The notes: generated by a model not told the origin, from the sequence alone. DNA of 64,000 nucleotides from Bin5 sp965204525 (GCA_965204525.1 OZ241994.1:3596001-3660000), one strand, 5' to 3'; counted from the first letter of the stretch, positions 25,201-32,932 are shown. Translations and numbers: made by a program.

Positions 25201-26895
25201 GCGGATGAAAACCCGAATGTAGATTACCCTCTACTTGAGCAAAGGGTTTCAGAGACGTATGTAAAGCATTCTACTGCCAGTCTCAAGAACAGCCTGTACG
25301 ACTATTACAAGATGGCGATCCGATGGTCTTCTGACCGTATCGGGAAACAAGGGGTTGTAGCATTCGTAACAAATGGATCATGGATAACTGGCAACGCAGA
25401 TTCAGGTGTCCGAGCATGTCTTGCTAAGGAGTTCAGTTCGATTTGGGTATTAGATTTACGGGGAAATCAAAGAACTCAAGGTGAACGGTCACGTCAGGAA
25501 GGCGGAAAGGTGTTTGGTCAGGGTTCACGTGCCCCTGTTTCGATTACGTTGCTTGTTCGAAATCAAGAAGCGTCGCACGAAGATTGTCGTATTCTTTATT
25601 GTGACATTGGGGATTACCTAAAACGTGAAGAGAAGTTAGACATTTTGAGTAAGGGGGAATCGGTAAGAGGCATAGATGGCTGGATTCGGGTTAAACCAGA
25701 CCGACACTATGACTGGTTAAATCAGAGAGATAGTGGATTTCAAGAGTTTTTCCCTATTGGGACTAAAGAATCCAAAACTGGACAGTCAACAAGCTCGATT
25801 TTTAAGCTGTTCAGCAATGGATATAAGACAAGTCTCGACGCATATTTGTACAATTTTTCTTGGGATGATTGCTACGATAATAGTTATTATGCTATAGAGG
25901 ACTACAGGAAGGGCGTTGAGATGATTGAGGATGGATGCAGAATAGAGGAAGTAGTAAAAGAGTGCTCGAAACATGTCAGGTGGCACAGGGAATTGAAAAA
26001 GAAAGCAACAAAGGGCGTAGACGCTTTTCATTCCGAGGTCAACATTATGCCTGCCTTATACAGGCCATTTGTCAAACAAATGCTGTACAAGGACGATACT
26101 TTAGCGACTGCTCCTGGATTAACCAGATTCATATTTCCTAACAGAAACTCCTTGAATCATGCGATTTGTGTTACTGGAGTTAGTTCAGGTACACCATTTT
26201 CCTCCCTAATGGTTGATACGTTTCCAGATGTCGGTTTTATGGCAGCAACACAATGTTTTCCTCGCTATCGTTATGAACAAACCTACAACACTCTATACGG
26301 TGATGGTGAATTCGAACTTGTCGATAACATCTTGCCCGAAGCAGTAGAAGTATTCCAGTGGCACTATAACGATCCATCAATCACCGCTGATCTTCTGTTT
26401 GATTACGTGTATGGCGTCCTACACGCTCAGGACTATCGACAGAAGTTCGCAAACGACCTTGCAAAAGGGTTGCCCCGCGTACCTTTCGCTCCCGATTTTT
26501 ACGCCTTCGCCCACGCAGGCGCGGAACTAGCCAACCTCCATCTCAAATACGAGGATTGTGAGCAATACCCCTTAGACGAACTAGGAAGTGACTACGACCG
26601 AATAGAAAAGTCGATGCGCCTCGACGTAGGGCGTGGAATCCTTAAGGTAAACGATAACTTTAGACTAGAAGGAATACCTCCCGAAGCTCACCGATACGTA
26701 GTGAATGGACGCTCGCCACTCGCTTGGTTTGTTGACCGCTATCGAGTGAAGACAGACAATAGAAGTGGGATCACGAATGATCCGAATGACTGGTGGGATG
26801 AATTCGGCCCTATTGCGGAGGCCATCAAAAGAATCGTCCATGTCAGCGTCGAGACGGTTCGAATCGTAGAGGGCCTGCCGCCGAGCCTGACCTGA
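22246..26895 (+). CDS. Type ISP-like single-chain restriction-modification enzyme (LlaGI/LlaBIII type)
   Basis: 1549 residues, close to known type ISP enzymes. The start is chosen at MASFQNALHF after AGAGGAGG; an ATG 24 bp upstream lacks a site. Domains in order: Mrr-like nuclease with D67 (TGIDLVAL) and QCK (81-83); superfamily 2 helicase with ACGTGKT (196-202), DESH (320-323), TATPR, SEGVDVPALD and QAVGRVMR; a helical coupler; an N6-adenine methyltransferase with DPFTGTG (about 866) and NPPW (about 975); and a C-terminal target-recognition region. All catalytic motifs look intact, so it can plausibly modify one strand and cut after translocation. It stands alone with its own ribosome-binding site. 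Confidence 0.93.
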   Translation: MASFQNALHFIRSQSETEYGKGRLFERLMKTFFSKDPLYKDRFSNVQLWSEWASERSDFDGRDTGIDLVALEEDGGYCAIQCKCYADNTHISKDHIDSFISASSRKPFASRIIVDTGASWGENAKRTVEGLTPPCTVILKAQLEDSPIEWPDLHFTSPEDLAYIGPAFELRPHQEEARQNVLAGFEQSSRGKLIMACGTGKTFLALRIAESIAGRGGRILYLVPSIALFSQVMREWASQKSMPHRYIGICSDTRTGKVDEDASMVELEIPVTTDPFLIGNNLNAYHPDSMVVTFCTYHSLPIVEEAQQVGADYFDLIICDESHRTTGVEHPGDKTSPFVLVHDEDRILGHRRLYMTATPRIYTPAAQTKAARHDIDIFSMDDLTIFGPEFHRLSFTDAVELGLLSDFKVVVQALSEEQVDPTLQLILAQHDSELNLTDAAKIVGCWRSLQNPENQEGFRPLRRALAFTNTIASSRRLAEHWNTVIETASTQFQDDIELDGFHCETDHVDGQQNALDRRTKIDWLRKGGDDTCRILSNVRCLSEGVDVPALDAVLFMSPRSSHVDIVQAVGRVMRKSEGKHVGYIILPVTIPPGVSPADALDDNERFSIVWSVLQALRSHDERFDAEINQIDLNKRPTDRIVINLDEQMLPVDQMAMHFPPVELPPGAFYAKVVERCGDRKYWQSWSNDVADIFQRLVVRLKGLLKDESLRIRFNEFHQEMLASINDSIATDNAIEMMAQHLITRPIFEALFDNYAFGSSNPVASALDALERDFGDSGLANEVRDLKGFYDSVRRRASGLDNAEARQQVLMDLYENFFSTAMKKDADRLGIVYTPTEVVDFILHSADYVLREEFGRSLSSEGVHVLDPFTGTGIFLARLLQSGLIEDKDLFRKYTQELYANEIVLLAYYIATVHIEEAFHGRQGEDSEYVPFPGIALTDTFNLGASRQSMTMEFLSDNNKRVERQQNASIQVIVGNPPWSSGQRSAADENPNVDYPLLEQRVSETYVKHSTASLKNSLYDYYKMAIRWSSDRIGKQGVVAFVTNGSWITGNADSGVRACLAKEFSSIWVLDLRGNQRTQGERSRQEGGKVFGQGSRAPVSITLLVRNQEASHEDCRILYCDIGDYLKREEKLDILSKGESVRGIDGWIRVKPDRHYDWLNQRDSGFQEFFPIGTKESKTGQSTSSIFKLFSNGYKTSLDAYLYNFSWDDCYDNSYYAIEDYRKGVEMIEDGCRIEEVVKECSKHVRWHRELKKKATKGVDAFHSEVNIMPALYRPFVKQMLYKDDTLATAPGLTRFIFPNRNSLNHAICVTGVSSGTPFSSLMVDTFPDVGFMAATQCFPRYRYEQTYNTLYGDGEFELVDNILPEAVEVFQWHYNDPSITADLLFDYVYGVLHAQDYRQKFANDLAKGLPRVPFAPDFYAFAHAGAELANLHLKYEDCEQYPLDELGSDYDRIEKSMRLDVGRGILKVNDNFRLEGIPPEAHRYVVNGRSPLAWFVDRYRVKTDNRSGITNDPNDWWDEFGPIAEAIKRIVHVSVETVRIVEGLPPSLT

Positions 26896-26976
26896 ACGAA
26901 AACCTAACACCACTCTCTCTAGATCTAGACCTACATTTGGTCAATGGTTGGATAAGTATATGGTTCCCAAAGAAAA

Positions 26977-27012
26977 GAGCCACCGCTAACCATGCGGTGG
27001 CTCCGTATTCTT
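26977..27012. terminator. Rho-independent terminator, probably bidirectional
   Basis: A perfect 10-bp stem GAGCCACCGC/GCGGTGGCTC with a 7-nt loop, AAAA before it and a T-rich stretch (CGTATTCTTTT) after it. It lies about 80 bp beyond the restriction gene and faces the end of the IS1595 relic. Confidence 0.85.
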
Positions 27013-27097
27013 TTCCGAAAGGTACTTGGTTTCTTGGTGTTTGACCTTGGCTATCCCTTGAACACCGGACACAGGTCAGATACCTGGTTTGTTCACA

Positions 27098-27730
27098 TCA
27101 CTCCTTGAGGCACTGATAGGTCAGTCGTTTACCGACCGAATTGCAGATGATCTGGTCAAGTCGGTCCATCGTTTGATTTCGCACATTGCCTTCGTTCAAA
27201 CGGAACACAAATTCATTTACATAACGGCGCATATGCTTCCTGCTCTAATGATGATAGACGCCGTTGTAGCCTCTCTTCAAGACTGCCCAAACGCTTTCGA
27301 TTCCGTTCGTATGAACCTCTTCATTCACGTATTCCCCAGCCCCATGTTTGACCACACCGTGTTCGTAGATACGATCCAATCCTGTATACGATGCAAATTC
27401 GTCCGTATAGATCGTTGCGCCTTCTTCGACCATGTTTAGGACTTCTCTTTGAAGTATCTTCGAACCTACTCCTTGGACTGGCGTGGCATAGACGCGTCCA
27501 TCGCGTTCCCGCATGCCTAGAACAGGTTGCTTGCCAGCAGTCCCACGTCCTGCACGAAGCTTCTTTGAAGAGTGCTTGTTCTTTTCCTTTCCCCCGACAT
27601 ATGTTTCGTCGATTTCCACCTCGCCTCCCATTCGGTCCGCCTCTATGTCACAGGCTTCTCGGAGACGGTGTAACATGAACCACGCAGTCTTTTGCGTAAT
27701 GCCCAGTTCCTTTGACAGTCCAAGATTCAT
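27098..27730 (-). pseudogene. IS1595-family transposase relic (N-terminus lost, internal stop)
   Basis: The minus-strand frame begins inside the transposase at LGLSKELGITQKTAWF and keeps all catalytic blocks (EIDETYVGGKEKNKH, IYTDEFASY, NGIESVWAVLKRG). It then meets TAG at 27245-27247 right after YHH, where relatives read HHM or HHW. The same frame continues with MRRYVNEFVFRLNEGN to the natural stop at 27098. The zinc-ribbon half is absent, with stop codons immediately upstream. A dead element. Confidence 0.85.
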
Positions 27731-27892
27731 TCATCACGTCTTCCTTTCTGCTAACGTTTTAACGTGAGAATAAATCCCTATCGCCTTTTGTCAACCTCCC
27801 TTAAGGTTCGCGATTGCCCTGTTCATGCTGCCCTCTTTTCTTCCGGGTGGTCTTGCCTGAAAACGGGTAAAATCACACTCTGTTTTTTCAGC

Positions 27893-27922
27893 TTGGTTAA
27901 TCCTCCCATCCTGCGGTAAACT
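27893..27922 (+). promoter_or_regulatory. Putative promoter of the structured leader
   Basis: TTGGTT, 18-bp spacer, TAAACT. The predicted start near 27929 coincides with the first pair of the long leader stem at 27928. Confidence 0.4.
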
Positions 27923-27927
27923 CAAAA

Positions 27928-28097
27928 TGCCACAGTATTCTTATCATCGTTCGCAGCCCGTTAGGGCTCACCGATACGGGGCGCATTGCGTCCCCTTGCC
28001 AGCGGCGATGATAAAGATGCTGTGGCAGCAATCCGTATCTCGTGTGCGGCAAGGGGGCACCACTGCGTGACTCCCAATCTGTCGCACCCATTGGGGG
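27928..28097 (+). ncRNA. Structured 5' leader, possible cis-regulatory RNA, of the thermonuclease-like gene
   Basis: Outer stem of about 21 pairs: 27928-27949 with 28006-28027, including two G-U pairs and one mismatch. It encloses AGCCC-GTTA-GGGCT and a GGGGCGC/GCG(T)CCCC hairpin. The 3' strand of that hairpin (27990-28000) is also complementary over 11 positions to 28048-28058, a possible pseudoknot or alternative pairing. A last hairpin, 28071-28078 with 28090-28097, occupies the G-run that would serve as ribosome-binding site for the ATG at 28107. The arrangement resembles a riboswitch or structured attenuator. No known class recognised. Confidence 0.45.
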
Positions 28098-28106
28098 GGC
28101 ATCATC

Positions 28107-28940
28107 ATGTCACGCAGCCGCAAGTTTATTGTCGCCAGTACGTTTTTTGTTCTGTGTTTCGTGTTTCTAGCCTCACAACTCTACGCGCAAACCCCAACTG
28201 CTACACCGCCCAACGCAACTCCTGTAGCGACCGCCACAACCACCTCTGTCACCCCAACGCCGTCAACCGTAACGACTCTCACCAAGCGCCAGGCGGTCGT
28301 CAAGAGGTCTATTGATGGCGATTCTGTTGAGGTGGTGTTCACCGATAATGGCGAGGTTGCCGTTGTGCATCTCGCCAACGTGGATGCACCAGAATCAGCA
28401 GACGCGACAGAATGTTTTGGTCGTGAATCTACCGAATACGCCGTACAAGCGTATCGGGGTAGCCCCTTGATCTCAATCGAATTGGTGGGGGGAATCACGG
28501 AAGGAGAAGGGTCGGGCTACGTTCATTTATCTGACGGGGCCCTTCTGAACATGGTTATGGTTCTGTTTGGCTATGCCAGATTTGAAGATGTGACCGAGAG
28601 CATATACACCGACCAGATCAAGAATGCCGCGGTTCAGAGCAAACAAGGCAAGACTGGTCTTTGGCGCGCATGTGGCGAAACGGAGAAACTGCCCCGGCCG
28701 TGCTTTTTGTTCAACGCTAACGAGATGGATTCGGCTTCCAAGCGGGATGTGCGTGCCCAGATAGAAGATGCTGTTGATATATCGGCTTGGTTCCGATATG
28801 CGTACTATGACGCCGTTCAGGACGAGATTGTAGTATCATGGAAACTTACCATAAACGGCAGTTCGAGCAATTGGTGGGTTGATGAGTATTATCGTCTGCC
28901 AGATTGTTTGCGCGATAGGTCAGTGATGGTCGAGAGGTAA
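28107..28940 (+). CDS. Secreted thermonuclease-like protein (catalytic arginines replaced)
   Basis: 277 residues: signal peptide (about 1-27, ending LYAQ), a Thr/Pro stalk (about 28-58), a staphylococcal-nuclease-like domain (about 62-170) with DGDSVEV and NVDAPE, then a C-terminal module (DISAWFRYAYYDAVQDEIVV; YRLPDCLRDRS). Active SNases have Arg before the DxPE turn and Arg in the DRYGR loop. Here those positions are H88 and an ETEGEGSGY-type loop without Arg (Glu/Gly around 134-135); only the DAPE glutamate (E96) remains. It is probably non-catalytic. The leader is highly structured, and the C-terminal module recurs at 20469. Confidence 0.8.
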   Translation: MSRSRKFIVASTFFVLCFVFLASQLYAQTPTATPPNATPVATATTTSVTPTPSTVTTLTKRQAVVKRSIDGDSVEVVFTDNGEVAVVHLANVDAPESADATECFGRESTEYAVQAYRGSPLISIELVGGITEGEGSGYVHLSDGALLNMVMVLFGYARFEDVTESIYTDQIKNAAVQSKQGKTGLWRACGETEKLPRPCFLFNANEMDSASKRDVRAQIEDAVDISAWFRYAYYDAVQDEIVVSWKLTINGSSSNWWVDEYYRLPDCLRDRSVMVER

Positions 28941-28956
28941 AGCTCTGAACTTCAAT

Positions 28957-28987
28957 TGGGGTGGTAGAGTCCGACATCTCCACCCCA
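28957..28987 (+). terminator. Stem-loop after thermonuclease-like gene
   Basis: A perfect 8-bp stem TGGGGTGG/CCACCCCA with a 15-nt loop, followed by only a short TTT. A weak terminator candidate. Confidence 0.45.
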
Positions 28988-29037
28988 TTTGCGCCCGAAC
29001 CAAACATTCAACTGCCAATTTCGTTCTGGAATAATAA

Positions 29038-29166
29038 ATGGAAGCCCTGATTTGCTTGTCTGTTTTCATCGTAGTGACTACCATCTGGGCAATTCACAAG
29101 ACCAAAAATCGGAAAAAACAAGAACGGGAGGAAAAGGCTGGATGTTTCCTGTTCTTTTTTCCTTAG
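29038..29166 (+). CDS. 42-residue membrane protein with C-terminal GCFLFFFP
   Basis: It starts MEALICLSVFIVVTTIWAIH, a single membrane helix, followed by a very basic linker (KTKNRKKQEREEK) and a hydrophobic AGCFLFFFP end. The ribosome-binding site is weak. Support comes from a second open frame at 33495-33611 whose tail reads TKNRRRQNQDERPGCFVFFF, with the same basic block and the same aromatic end. No family is recognised. Confidence 0.45.
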   Translation: MEALICLSVFIVVTTIWAIHKTKNRKKQEREEKAGCFLFFFP

Positions 29167-29250
29167 AAGATTAAGCATCGATCCGAGAATCGAGCCCCTA
29201 ACGTGTCGCCCCAAACCGAAAGACTGACCAAGATTTAAGGGAGTCTATTC

Positions 29251-30273
29251 ATGAAACGAATCACTTTTGCGGTCTTTACCTTCGCACTTCTCTTTCCCTC
29301 TGTCTTGCACGCGCAGGAACCCATCATCACAATTCAGCCGGAAAATCGCTGTAGCCCGTACAATCGGAGCCAATATCCATACTCGCAGAGCGTTGAAGAT
29401 GACATAATCGCTCGCATGGGCGGTCGTATCTATAGCCCCTACACTGGAGAGAGTTTCGCCAGCAAGCGGGAAACGGATATCGAACACATGGTAGCGACTT
29501 CGGAGGCGCACGATAGCGGACTCTGCGCCGCCAGTGCTGCAACTCGCAGAGCATTTGCCCGCGACTTGGACAACCTTACTCTAGCTAGTCCTAGGCTCAA
29601 CCGCTACGAGAAAGTTGCGAAGGATGTGGCAGAATGGCTTCCTGCGCAGAATCAGTGTTGGTTCGTTGCACGCGTGGTTGCCATTAAGAAGAAATACGGC
29701 TTGTCGATGGATGCGCGGGAAGCTGCCGCGGCACTGAACGTGTTGGCCGATTGCGTCAATTTAGAGATACAGTTCGTTTCAGGGCCAACCGCTACGCCCA
29801 CACAAGCCAAGTCAACCGGGTTCGACTTCATCGTCAACCGGGATGCCGTAAATGTGCGTAGTGGGCCGGGTACAAACTACGGAATCGTAGGCCAAGTGAA
29901 GAGAGGCCAAAAATTCAGGCCAAACGGACGCAACCAAACTGGCACATGGCTGCGTTTTCCATGGCGAGGAAGTTATGGATGGGTGGCTGCCTGGCTTATG
30001 ACTGTCGAGGGATCTGAAAACGTGCCGATTGTTCAGGCACCGCCTGCGCCTACCCCTGTTTCTGGACCCGCGAATACTCCCACACCGACACATACAGAAC
30101 CAGAACGAGATGCTCAATACTACAAGAATCTGTGCGGAGTGGGTCAAAGAGGCTGGGTTACGATTGCCCTTGCTAGACGATGCGGATTTTCGATGCCGGT
30201 ATGTCGGTCTACCAATCCGGGACTGTACGACGCAATGCACGACGGTGACGGGGACGGGTGTGTAGGGGAATAG
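29251..30273 (+). CDS. Secreted HNH-type nuclease with SH3b and excalibur domains
   Basis: 340 residues preceded by AAGGGAG. Signal peptide 1-22 (ends LHAQ). HNH endonuclease-family domain, about 45-170: E78-H79 in TDIEHMVATSEAH, N108 in LDNLTLASPRLN (second Asn 117) and the DVAEWLP helix typical of GmrSD-C/DUF1524-like secreted nucleases. SH3b domain about 191-252 (VNVRSGPGTNYGIVG; SYGWVAAWLM), likely cell-wall or surface binding. A Pro/Thr linker follows, then an excalibur-like end (YKNLCGVGQRGW, ending DGDGDGCVGE) for Ca2+. Its role could be extracellular DNA degradation or defence against neighbours; that is inference. Confidence 0.85.
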   Translation: MKRITFAVFTFALLFPSVLHAQEPIITIQPENRCSPYNRSQYPYSQSVEDDIIARMGGRIYSPYTGESFASKRETDIEHMVATSEAHDSGLCAASAATRRAFARDLDNLTLASPRLNRYEKVAKDVAEWLPAQNQCWFVARVVAIKKKYGLSMDAREAAAALNVLADCVNLEIQFVSGPTATPTQAKSTGFDFIVNRDAVNVRSGPGTNYGIVGQVKRGQKFRPNGRNQTGTWLRFPWRGSYGWVAAWLMTVEGSENVPIVQAPPAPTPVSGPANTPTPTHTEPERDAQYYKNLCGVGQRGWVTIALARRCGFSMPVCRSTNPGLYDAMHDGDGDGCVGE

Positions 30274-30412
30274 GAGATCGGTTTCGCCCGCTGCTACACA
30301 TTCCTATCACGACCTTGCATAATCAATCAGATGTATACCTGTGAGTGGAATCGAATCCCCCTCTTGTCGGTTCCTGCGAGTGTTTTCGTGTCCCATAACT
30401 TGCAATTGGGTC

Positions 30413-30441
30413 TTGACGTATTTAATAAAACCTGATACATT
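30413..30441 (+). promoter_or_regulatory. Promoter, apparently of a leaderless message
   Basis: TTGACG, 17-bp spacer, TACATT ending at 30441. The ATG at 30447 lies 5 nt after the -10, where transcription itself should begin, and there is no ribosome-binding site. Confidence 0.6.
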
Positions 30442-30446
30442 GAAGC

Positions 30447-30749
30447 ATGATTAAACTTCCGTTTATCCTCCTTGGCCTGCTTATATTCGTTACCCCAGTC
30501 CACGCACAAGATGGCCTGACCGACGGCGAACGAATCGCCAGGCTTGAAGGAGCCTACGAACACCTTGCCACTAAATCTGACATTGGCAATCTTCGAGTCG
30601 AACTTCAAAAAGACATGAATGACTTACGCTCCGAACTAGAATCCAAAATAGACAACAATGGCTACATCACATGGGCCATCATAGTCATTGTGTCCATCTT
30701 TGGGGGCAGGGCTAGGCGATTTTTCAGAATAGAACCTCCACTGGAATAA
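30447..30749 (+). CDS. Small exported protein with coiled coil and membrane anchor
   Basis: 100 residues: signal peptide (MIKLPFILLGLLIFVTPVHA then QDG), a helical coiled-coil-like stretch (IARLEGAYEHLATKSDIGNL; LRVELQKDMNDLRSELESK), and a C-terminal membrane helix (GYITWAIIVIVSIFGG) with a basic end. This layout is seen in many small bacterial membrane proteins, with no assigned function. The promoter suggests leaderless translation. It heads a possible three-gene unit. Confidence 0.65.
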   Translation: MIKLPFILLGLLIFVTPVHAQDGLTDGERIARLEGAYEHLATKSDIGNLRVELQKDMNDLRSELESKIDNNGYITWAIIVIVSIFGGRARRFFRIEPPLE

Positions 30750-30829
30750 AGATCAGAACCAAGGCCGGTGTCAAGACATTCATGCCAAGATCACCAAGGT
30801 GCGTACCGATCAAAGTGGATAAATCTTGA

Positions 30830-31024
30830 ATGGCTGATTTTTGTAAAACGATTTTTGCCATGTTTGCAATATTGGGAGGATTCATTGGCGGGGGCTTATT
30901 GATAGTCACTGTTCTTGGCTCTATGTCCGCTCCTCAGCAGGCTGCTGCCGCCGCCATTGCGGTGGGATTGCCGGTCATTCCATACTGTATGGCACGGTCG
31001 TTTGAAATACTCGAAAACAAGTGA
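30830..31024 (+). CDS. Small membrane protein, unknown
   Basis: 64 residues with two hydrophobic segments: IFAMFAILGGFIGGGLLIVT and AAAAAIAVGLPVIPYCMARS. The segment SAPQQAAAAA between them is common in small envelope-membrane proteins of many bacteria, but no function is assigned. It is followed 12 bp later by the next gene, so they are likely co-transcribed. Confidence 0.6.
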   Translation: MADFCKTIFAMFAILGGFIGGGLLIVTVLGSMSAPQQAAAAAIAVGLPVIPYCMARSFEILENK

Positions 31025-31036
31025 AAGAGATGACCG

Positions 31037-31300
31037 ATGAGAATAAATGACAAGAATTACACTGTGGAAGTAAGAAAGGTGATCAACCAGGGGGTAGGTA
31101 AGTTGTACGTGTTTAACGGTAGAGGCGGAGAGGCGTTCTTGTCAGAATATGACACTATCGTCAAAGACATCGGCGACAAGTTCGAGTTGGACGACGAACT
31201 AATCAAGATTCTTCGCGATTTAGCAAGAACAGGTTGTGTGGTGCGGTATTATTCGGAGGAAGGGCGGATATCTGCCCATCGGTTTTATCAGAAACCCTAA
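31037..31300 (+). CDS. Hypothetical small soluble protein
   Basis: 87 residues, soluble, with strands (INDKNYTVEVRKVINQ; GKLYVFNGRGGEAFLSEYDT) then helices (FELDDELIKILRDLARTGCV). It starts 12 bp after the previous gene with a GAAAGAGATG-type site. No family is recognised. It is last in the short unit, before an intergenic stretch and an IS1595 relic. Confidence 0.55.
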   Translation: MRINDKNYTVEVRKVINQGVGKLYVFNGRGGEAFLSEYDTIVKDIGDKFELDDELIKILRDLARTGCVVRYYSEEGRISAHRFYQKP

Positions 31301-31503
31301 ACGCCAGCCCATTTCATTGTATACATTCATAACTTCGGTTTCCAATAACATCCTACCCGACGACTACGCCTAACACATCCCACCAAAACACAAAATACCC
31401 GCCGTTTGCCGTGACGACTTACTAATACAACGGTAGCCGTCAGAATTATATCTGGCGGCTACTTATTGCAATCTACCTCTACGGATAGGCAGTCCCGCGT
31501 TAA

Positions 31504-31671
31504 TTAGAACTGCACATCGTCAATCGGCGGATACGCCGGTCCACCGGCAATCAGGTCGGAGTAACGAAGTCGCTTACCTTCCATTCCCTGCACCATGTGC
31601 GCCATCTGCTTAATGGTGTCAGACGGACGGTCGTTGTGCCGCCCCTCAAATTCGTCAACGTAGCGATGCAG
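31504..31671 (-). pseudogene. IS1595-family transposase relic (C-terminal end only)
   Basis: The minus-strand frame reads LHRYVDEFEGRHNDRP, then MAHMVQGMEGKRLRYSDL and GGPAYPPID to its stop. It aligns with the C terminus of the intact copy (LQRYANECSGRLNMRG; VQDMEGKKVGYDRLTEGG). Upstream of 31671 the similarity ends abruptly; the SH3b gene begins 23 bp away on the other strand. Confidence 0.8.
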
Positions 31672-31693
31672 TATAATTACCAGTGTAAATGAT

Positions 31694-32563
31694 ATGCAGA
31701 AAATTGAAATCGTATCGGTAGCGGTACTGCTTCCCATATTCATCCTGGCGTTATTCGTAGTTTTTATTGACCAGCAACAACAGTTGGCCCTTGGTGAAGT
31801 TGCACCGACAACGATCCCCTTTCCCACTTTCACGAACACGCCCAACATTCCGCCCGCTCAAAGAACGTCAACCGTCGCGCTGTCTTTGCCTCACACGGCT
31901 ACGCCCGTTCCGCCCACAGCCACAGCGCGTCCGCCGACCCTTATCGCCAACATCAACATGAACGTGCGCCAGGGGCCGGGCACAAACTATGCCGTCATCG
32001 GGGGAGCCAGCACGGGCCAGGAGTTCGCGATCACGGGAACCGAGTCAGGCGCGCGCTGGTGGTTCCAGATCAACTACAACGGCATGGCTGGCTGGATGTA
32101 CGCCCCGCTCGTCACCACAATAAACGCAGCAGGCGTACAGGTCGCCGCCAATATTCCACCGCCGCCAAGACCCACAGATACGCCCGTTCCGCCAACCAAC
32201 ACACCCGTTCCGTTCATCGTCCAGCCAGCCAATACACCCGTTCCGTTTCCAACGCAACCGCCGGTAGCGACTAGAATCCCTCGTGAAGTGTATGATGATA
32301 ATCGAAACGGACGCGCCATTTGTGAAGAGCAAATACAAAGAAGGCGTGGATCAGAACAAACACGACACCAGAATCGTGTAGAAGACATTGAGAGGTATTA
32401 CGCCAGGCAAGTTGAAGATGCGCGGGAAAGATATGGACATTCGTTTGCCCAACTAAATATACGAATGGCTGAAATTGAAAGATCCGCACAGAGAGATCGT
32501 GAAGATGAGAGGATACGCCACGAGCGCATATTGGCAGAAATAGATAGCGTAGTCTGCGATTAG
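31694..32563 (+). CDS. Membrane-anchored SH3b protein with charged C-terminal coiled coil
   Basis: 289 residues. An N-terminal membrane helix (EIVSVAVLLPIFILALFVVF) is followed by a Thr/Pro stalk, an SH3b domain at about 88-150 (MNVRQGPGTNYAVIGG; NYNGMAGWMYAPL), then repeats of the type NTPVPF (about 165-195), and a long charged coiled coil rich in Glu and Arg ending SVVCD. SH3b domains bind wall or surface polymers. The gene starts next to an IS1595 breakpoint without a ribosome-binding site, and TATAAT at 31672 lies inside the relic edge, so the relic may supply its promoter. Confidence 0.75.
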   Translation: MQKIEIVSVAVLLPIFILALFVVFIDQQQQLALGEVAPTTIPFPTFTNTPNIPPAQRTSTVALSLPHTATPVPPTATARPPTLIANINMNVRQGPGTNYAVIGGASTGQEFAITGTESGARWWFQINYNGMAGWMYAPLVTTINAAGVQVAANIPPPPRPTDTPVPPTNTPVPFIVQPANTPVPFPTQPPVATRIPREVYDDNRNGRAICEEQIQRRRGSEQTRHQNRVEDIERYYARQVEDARERYGHSFAQLNIRMAEIERSAQRDREDERIRHERILAEIDSVVCD

Positions 32564-32743
32564 GAGAACGCTCACAATCAACGTAAGGCCGTCTATCGCT
32601 ACAAGAAGGCCCGGCACACAGGATGACGTATGAATCAGAAGGGGCTTATATCGGATAGCCTCTGCCAAATGGCGGATGCTTTTCTATGTGGAGTTCTGCC
32701 CAAATTGTGGTAAAATACCCTAGAATCAAAGGAGGAAAAACCC

Positions 32744-32932
32744 ATGCCCAACAACAAGAGCGAACGACCCAAAAAACCTCGCGGCCGACCTCGCACACAC
32801 CCCATGCCAGACCCCATCCCCGACACGCCAGAGAATGTCGCTCGCATCCTGATGACCACCTCGCCTCCGAAGCAGTCCGATTGGCAATATCTCAAGGACG
32901 CTCCCCCCACCAGCCCTTATAGGCGACGATAA
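32744..32932 (+). CDS. Small AT-hook-like protein with PDTPEN motif
   Basis: 62 residues with a strong AAAGGAGG site. The N terminus carries a canonical-looking AT-hook, KKPRGRPR (GRP at 14-16), then MPDPIPDTPENVARILMTTS, PPKQSDWQYLK and a short tail. It is the best-formed member of the small family also found at 20823 and, with a zinc ribbon, at 17165. Minor-groove DNA binding is inferred from the GRP core. It stands alone in its own transcription unit. Confidence 0.7.
   Translation: MPNNKSERPKKPRGRPRTHPMPDPIPDTPENVARILMTTSPPKQSDWQYLKDAPPTSPYRRR

Noticed and set aside
30340..30375. GGATTCGATTCC-like segment on the minus strand, resembling a tRNA/tmRNA T-arm or attachment site
   Set aside because: The flanking bases cannot form the 5-bp T-stem, and no acceptor, anticodon or tag-peptide region can be assembled around it.
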